Shown piece after piece: positions 61,064 to 64,000 of a stretch of DNA of 64,000 nucleotides. The stretch is from Solirubrobacter soli DSM 22325. GTDB lineage: Bacteria > Actinomycetota > Thermoleophilia > Solirubrobacterales > Solirubrobacteraceae. Position 1 is the stretch's first letter, and every line of letters begins with the position of its first letter. Where the stretch lies: positions 62,001 through 126,000 of the forward strand of contig NZ_AUIK01000023.1 of the NCBI RefSeq assembly GCF_000423665.1. Direction: 5' to 3'. The notes beneath the pieces were generated by a model. The model had not been told where the DNA came from and searched no databases. It was given only the letters and a program-made list of their open reading frames with translations. The translations under genes were made by a program, and so were the position numbers.

Positions 61064-61387
61064 GTGGCGAAGCAGCGCAGCCGGCCGACGCGCCGGCGTG
61101 ATCGCAAGACCGGAGGGGGCGGCGGACGCCGGAAGTCCTGCCAGTACTGCCGCGACAAGGTGGAGTTCGTCGACTACAAGGACATCACCGCCCTGCGGAA
61201 GTTCATCTCCGACCGCGGCAAGATCCGGTCGCGCCGCATCACTGGCGCGTGCCGCCGGCATCAGAACCAGATCGCGACGGCGGTCAAGCGTGCGCGCGAG
61301 CTCGCGCTGCTTCCGTACGTCGGCGAGGGTTCGGGCAACGACGAGCGCGAGGGCGGCCGCGGCGGCCGCGGTGGACGCGACCGTTAG
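61064..61387 (+). CDS. rpsR: 30S ribosomal protein S18
   Basis: This is a 107-residue protein. The core is [17 protein letters not shown] and [20 protein letters not shown]. The N-terminus has a CQYC pair (Cys26, Cys29) and one more Cys in the core, so it may bind zinc like other Cys-type S18 proteins. A Gly/Arg-rich tail is unusual. The GTG at 61064 has GAGAGG upstream. rplI follows two bases after the stop. Confidence 0.95.
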   Translation: MAKQRSRPTRRRDRKTGGGGGRRKSCQYCRDKVEFVDYKDITALRKFISDRGKIRSRRITGACRRHQNQIATAVKRARELALLPYVGEGSGNDEREGGRGGRGGRDR

Positions 61388-61389
61388 TC

Positions 61390-61842
61390 ATGCCTGAGGC
61401 GATCCTCCTGCAGGACCACGAGCTGCTCGGCGCCCGCGGGACGGTCGTCGACGTCTCGAAGGGCTACCTGCGCAACTACCTGATCCCGCGCAAGCTGGCC
61501 GCCCCGGCGACCAAGGGCGCCATCGCCGCCGCCGCCAAGCGTGCCGAGGCGCAGGAGCGCGCCCTCGCCCAGGCGACGGCCGCCGCGCGCGAGGCCGCTG
61601 AGGCCCTGAACCGCACCGTGCTGACGATCCCGCACCAGGCGGGCGACGACGGCCGCCTCTTCGGCTCGGTCACGTCGCAGGACATCGTCGACGCGATCCA
61701 GGAGGCCCGCGGCATCACGATCGACCGCCGCAAGGTCAACCTCGAGGAGCCGATCCGCACTGTCGGGACGCGCATGATCGAGGTCGAGGTCGAGGACGGC
61801 GTCGTCGCGACCGTCAAGACCATGGTCGTCGAGCAGAAGTAG
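61390..61842 (+). CDS. rplI: 50S ribosomal protein L9
   Basis: This is a 150-residue protein with an N-terminal domain (MPEAILLQDHELLGARGTVV, then GYLRNYLIPRKLAA), a long central Ala-rich helix and a C-terminal domain (LFGSVTSQDIVDAI). It is co-transcribed with rpsR and ends in a strong terminator. Confidence 0.96.
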   Translation: MPEAILLQDHELLGARGTVVDVSKGYLRNYLIPRKLAAPATKGAIAAAAKRAEAQERALAQATAAAREAAEALNRTVLTIPHQAGDDGRLFGSVTSQDIVDAIQEARGITIDRRKVNLEEPIRTVGTRMIEVEVEDGVVATVKTMVVEQK

Positions 61843-61867
61843 CGCCGCGCGCAGAACGAGCTTCACC

Positions 61868-61892
61868 CCAGGGCGCCCCACGGGCGCCCTGG
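61868..61892 (+). terminator. rplI terminator hairpin
   Basis: CCAGGGCGCCC (61868-61878) and GGGCGCCCTGG (61882-61892) form an 11-pair stem with a CAC loop. A weak T-run (CTCGTTTA) follows. The rest of 61893-62038 is non-coding and presumably holds the sigma-factor promoter; no clear box was identified. Confidence 0.8.
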
Positions 61893-62038
61893 CTCGTTTA
61901 ACGGACGGGACGTATCACCGGGGTCCGTCCTCGCTCGTATGAGCATGGGCTTCCGTATCCGTCCGCATCGAAATCCCCGGGTAAATGGCAGGGTGAGACG
62001 CCGTGGCCCAACCGCCGCGCGGACGGGACGCTGATCCC

Positions 62039-62548
62039 ATGACCGAGACCCAGCTCGTCCGTGCCGCCGCCGCCCGCGACCCGCAGGCGGTCGCGACCCT
62101 CTACAGGACCCACTTCGGCACGCTGCAGCGCCGTGCCCTCGCGATCACCGGCTGTCCCGAGGACGCCGCCGACGCGGCGCAGGACGCCCTCCTGGCCACG
62201 TTCGCCCGCCTCCCGCAGCTCGACCCCGACACGGTCTGCTTCGGCGCCTACGCGACGACGGTCGCCCGCCACGAGGCCCTGAAGCGCCGCCGGGTGATCG
62301 CCACGCCCGCCGAGCGCGTCCTTGTCGATGACCCACACACCCACCTCGAGCGCGCCGAGCTGCGCCAACGCGTCCGCACCGCGATCAAGCGCCTGCCGGA
62401 ACGCCAGCGAACCGTGATCTTCCGCAACGACTTCGAGCAGGCGGACCGCAAGGACATCGCCGCCGAGCTCGGCCTGACCGAGAACGCCACCGGCCAGCTG
62501 CTGTTCCGCGCGCGGCGGAACCTTCAGTCGAGCCTGGCGGCGAGCTGA
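62039..62548 (+). CDS. ECF-type RNA polymerase sigma factor
   Basis: This is a 169-residue sigma factor. Region 2 runs from about 10 to 80 (DPQAVATLYRTHFGTLQRRA, AADAAQDALLATFARL). Region 4 is at about 110-165 (LPERQRTVIFRNDFEQADRK, then DIAAELGLTENATGQLLFRA). The ATG at 62039 with GGACGGGA upstream is preferred to a GTG at 62003. No anti-sigma gene is adjacent. Its last 25 bases overlap the end of the convergent LuxR gene. Confidence 0.9.
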   Translation: MTETQLVRAAAARDPQAVATLYRTHFGTLQRRALAITGCPEDAADAAQDALLATFARLPQLDPDTVCFGAYATTVARHEALKRRRVIATPAERVLVDDPHTHLERAELRQRVRTAIKRLPERQRTVIFRNDFEQADRKDIAAELGLTENATGQLLFRARRNLQSSLAAS

Positions 62549-64000
62549 GCCCGCGACGAGATGTCGAGCTTGCGGTAGGCGCTGGAGAGATGCATCTCCA
62601 CCGTCTTCAGGGTCACGAACAGCTCCTGCGCGATCTCGCGGTTGCTCGCGCCGTCGGCCGCCAGCCGGGCCACGCGCGCCTCGGCCGCGGTCAGCAGGTG
62701 CGCGCCATGGCCGCCGCGCTTGCGCGGCCGCGCGCCGGCGGCGGCGAGCTCGTCCAGCGCCTCGTCGACCAGCCCGCGCGCTCCCGCGGCTGACGCGAGC
62801 TCCATCGCCTCCCGCAGCGGCTCCCGCGCGGCGGCCGGCGCCCCGCCGACCCGCTCCGCACGGCCGAGCGCAAGCAGCGCCCGCGCGCGCACGACCGGAT
62901 GCGACACGCTCGCCGCCTCGTCCAGCCCTTCGACGGTCCGCAGCAGGAACGCACGCGTGATCAGCGCGTCGCCGGTCGCCGCCGGCGCCCCGAACGCCCG
63001 GGCCATGCGCAGCTGCTCCTCCGCCAGCGCGACGTCGGAGCCCGCCAGCGCCGCGGTCCTGCGCCACGGGAGGAAGACGGCGTTGTCGGTGAGCGTCGCG
63101 GCCGCCCGTTCGCCGGCTGCGCGCGCCGCGGCGAGCGTCTCCTCCGCCCGGCGCTGCGCGAGCAGGACACGCGCCCGCGCCAACTGGGCGAGCTCGTCGA
63201 CCGCGATCTGCGGGACCGGGTCGATCGACGCGGCCGCCGCTGCCGCCTCCTCCAGGCGCCCCTGCTCGAGCAGGATCTCGACGAGGAACTGCATCGACGC
63301 CGCGTTGCCGAATCGCCACGACGGGTGCTTGGAGAGCTCCAGCGACTGCAGCGCGTCCGCCTCCGCCGCCTGCAGCGCGCCGCTGCGCAGGTGCAGGCCC
63401 GCGCGCAGCACGAGCGCCAGCGCGTAGGTGACCAAGGCGCCCGTGCGCCGACCCAGCTCGACGGCGCGGTCGAGCTCCGTCCGCGCCTCGTTGAAGCGCT
63501 CCAGCAGGAGCAGCGCCCAGATCCCGTAGCCCCACGCGCCGGTGGTCGCGAGGTCCAGCGGCGCGCCGCAGAACCGCAGGGCGAGCTCGGGCGCGGGGAC
63601 GTTGCGGATCGCGAGCTCGTAGGCAACCGTGCCCGCGAGCAGCGGGTGGGTCGGCTCGACCGAGGCCATCTGATCCCGGAACGCCCGCGCCGCCGGCGAG
63701 TCGGTAAAGAGCGCGGCGGCGTGCAGCGCGGCCTGCTGTTCGGGGGTCGGCTCCCCGCCGAGGCTCGAAAGGACCTCGAAGGACCGGGCCGTCTCGCCCG
63801 CCATCCCGAGCGCGCCCGCGTACTGGAGCGTGATCGGGCCCGACGGGGCGACCGCGAGCGCGCGCTCGTAGTGGCGCAGCGCGCCGGGCAGGCCCGCGTG
63901 CGAGGCGGCGTCGCCGAGGCGCGCCAGCCGGCGGGCGAGCTGGGCGTCGTCGGCCGCGGGCTCGTCGATCGCGCGCGCCAGCAGGGACGCCGCGCTGTCC
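62524..64000 (-). CDS. LuxR-family regulator, large ATPase type (5' end beyond window)
   Basis: About 490 C-terminal residues are visible. The frame stays open to the right edge, so the start and a probable N-terminal AAA/NACHT-like domain lie outside. The visible part is an all-helical TPR-like array (GALRHYERALAVAPSG and similar). It ends in a LuxR helix-turn-helix (LTAAEARVARLAADGASNRE, then IAQELFVTLKTVEMHLSSAY). Such LAL/MalT-type proteins respond to a bound ligand. Its target is unknown. It is convergent with the sigma factor gene. Confidence 0.85.
   Translation of the reverse strand, partial: DSAASLLARAIDEPAADDAQLARRLARLGDAASHAGLPGALRHYERALAVAPSGPITLQYAGALGMAGETARSFEVLSSLGGEPTPEQQAALHAAALFTDSPAARAFRDQMASVEPTHPLLAGTVAYELAIRNVPAPELALRFCGAPLDLATTGAWGYGIWALLLLERFNEARTELDRAVELGRRTGALVTYALALVLRAGLHLRSGALQAAEADALQSLELSKHPSWRFGNAASMQFLVEILLEQGRLEEAAAAAASIDPVPQIAVDELAQLARARVLLAQRRAEETLAAARAAGERAAATLTDNAVFLPWRRTAALAGSDVALAEEQLRMARAFGAPAATGDALITRAFLLRTVEGLDEAASVSHPVVRARALLALGRAERVGGAPAAAREPLREAMELASAAGARGLVDEALDELAAAGARPRKRGGHGAHLLTAAEARVARLAADGASNREIAQELFVTLKTVEMHLSSAYRKLDISSRAQLAARLD

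Noticed and set aside
61616..61760. Possible riboswitch near the FlgM-like gene or rplI
   Set aside because: No match to a riboswitch core I know could be traced; only simple hairpins are seen.

Overview
The window is GC-rich DNA from a free-living actinobacterium. The best guess is Thermoleophilia (Solirubrobacter or Conexibacter relatives). This is inferred from the very high GC, frequent GTG and TTG starts, short -10 boxes placed for leaderless transcripts, a system-I (Ccm) cytochrome c assembly set next to heme genes, and a class E sortase. No phage, insertion sequence, CRISPR array or integrase was seen. Genes are tightly packed, with many ATGA, GTGA and TGATG overlaps, and several convergent pairs overlap at their stops.

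Layout. 1-5597 (minus): dipeptide/oligopeptide ABC importer, order binding protein, permease B, permease C, ATPase D, ATPase F (F is cut by the left edge). 5733-9177: PucR-type regulator, a 14-helix MFS exporter and its divergent TetR regulator. 9178-9642: non-coding, holding copy A of a structured repeat. 9643-12211: a gntR, DapA-like, proline racemase-like operon, probably hydroxyproline breakdown, with a divergent orphan permease. 13220-14029: MpaB-type oxygenase. 14056-21904: tetrapyrrole and cytochrome c run (precorrin-2 dehydrogenase, MogA-like, CcmA, B, C, D-like, HemA, HemC, CobA-HemD fusion, BirA). 21930-26617: SDR relic, O-methyltransferase, secreted M14 carboxypeptidase, LysE exporter, SDR. 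26623-30975: SF2 helicase with a ~600-residue basic repetitive tail. 31090-36413: TlpA-like thioredoxin, GalT, Dtd, an unknown protein, ClpP, SRPBCC plus ArsR, SDR, and a Clp-N/HTH protein.

36414-36667 holds copy B of the structured repeat. 36668-40767 is a second Dpp/Opp importer lacking a binding protein. Then come tRNA-Arg(CCT), a DUF1963 protein, PyrE, a YbdK-like ligase, an L,D-transpeptidase, a CPBP protease, a HAD hydrolase, an MscS channel, a class A penicillin-binding protein, cold-shock protein plus IF-1, and ThiL. The minus-strand group 51441-54255 encodes an M28-like membrane protein, sortase E and a small FlgM-like protein. A response regulator, sensor kinase and HtrA lipoprotease operon follows, then a GT20 trehalose-phosphate synthase. 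The right end has rpsF, an inverted ssb, rpsR, rplI, an ECF sigma factor and a large LuxR-type regulator cut by the edge.

Main candidates for something undescribed: (1) a two-copy intergenic element (9292-9642 and 36444-36667) that keeps a two-tier stem-loop despite base changes and abuts the stop of a minus-strand gene both times; (2) a mogA-like gene whose expected ATG is ATC, placed behind a leaderless-type -10 box; (3) the helicase with a histone-like tail; (4) the M28-like pseudo-enzyme, sortase E and FlgM-like set. All calls come from reading the sequence; no database search was run.
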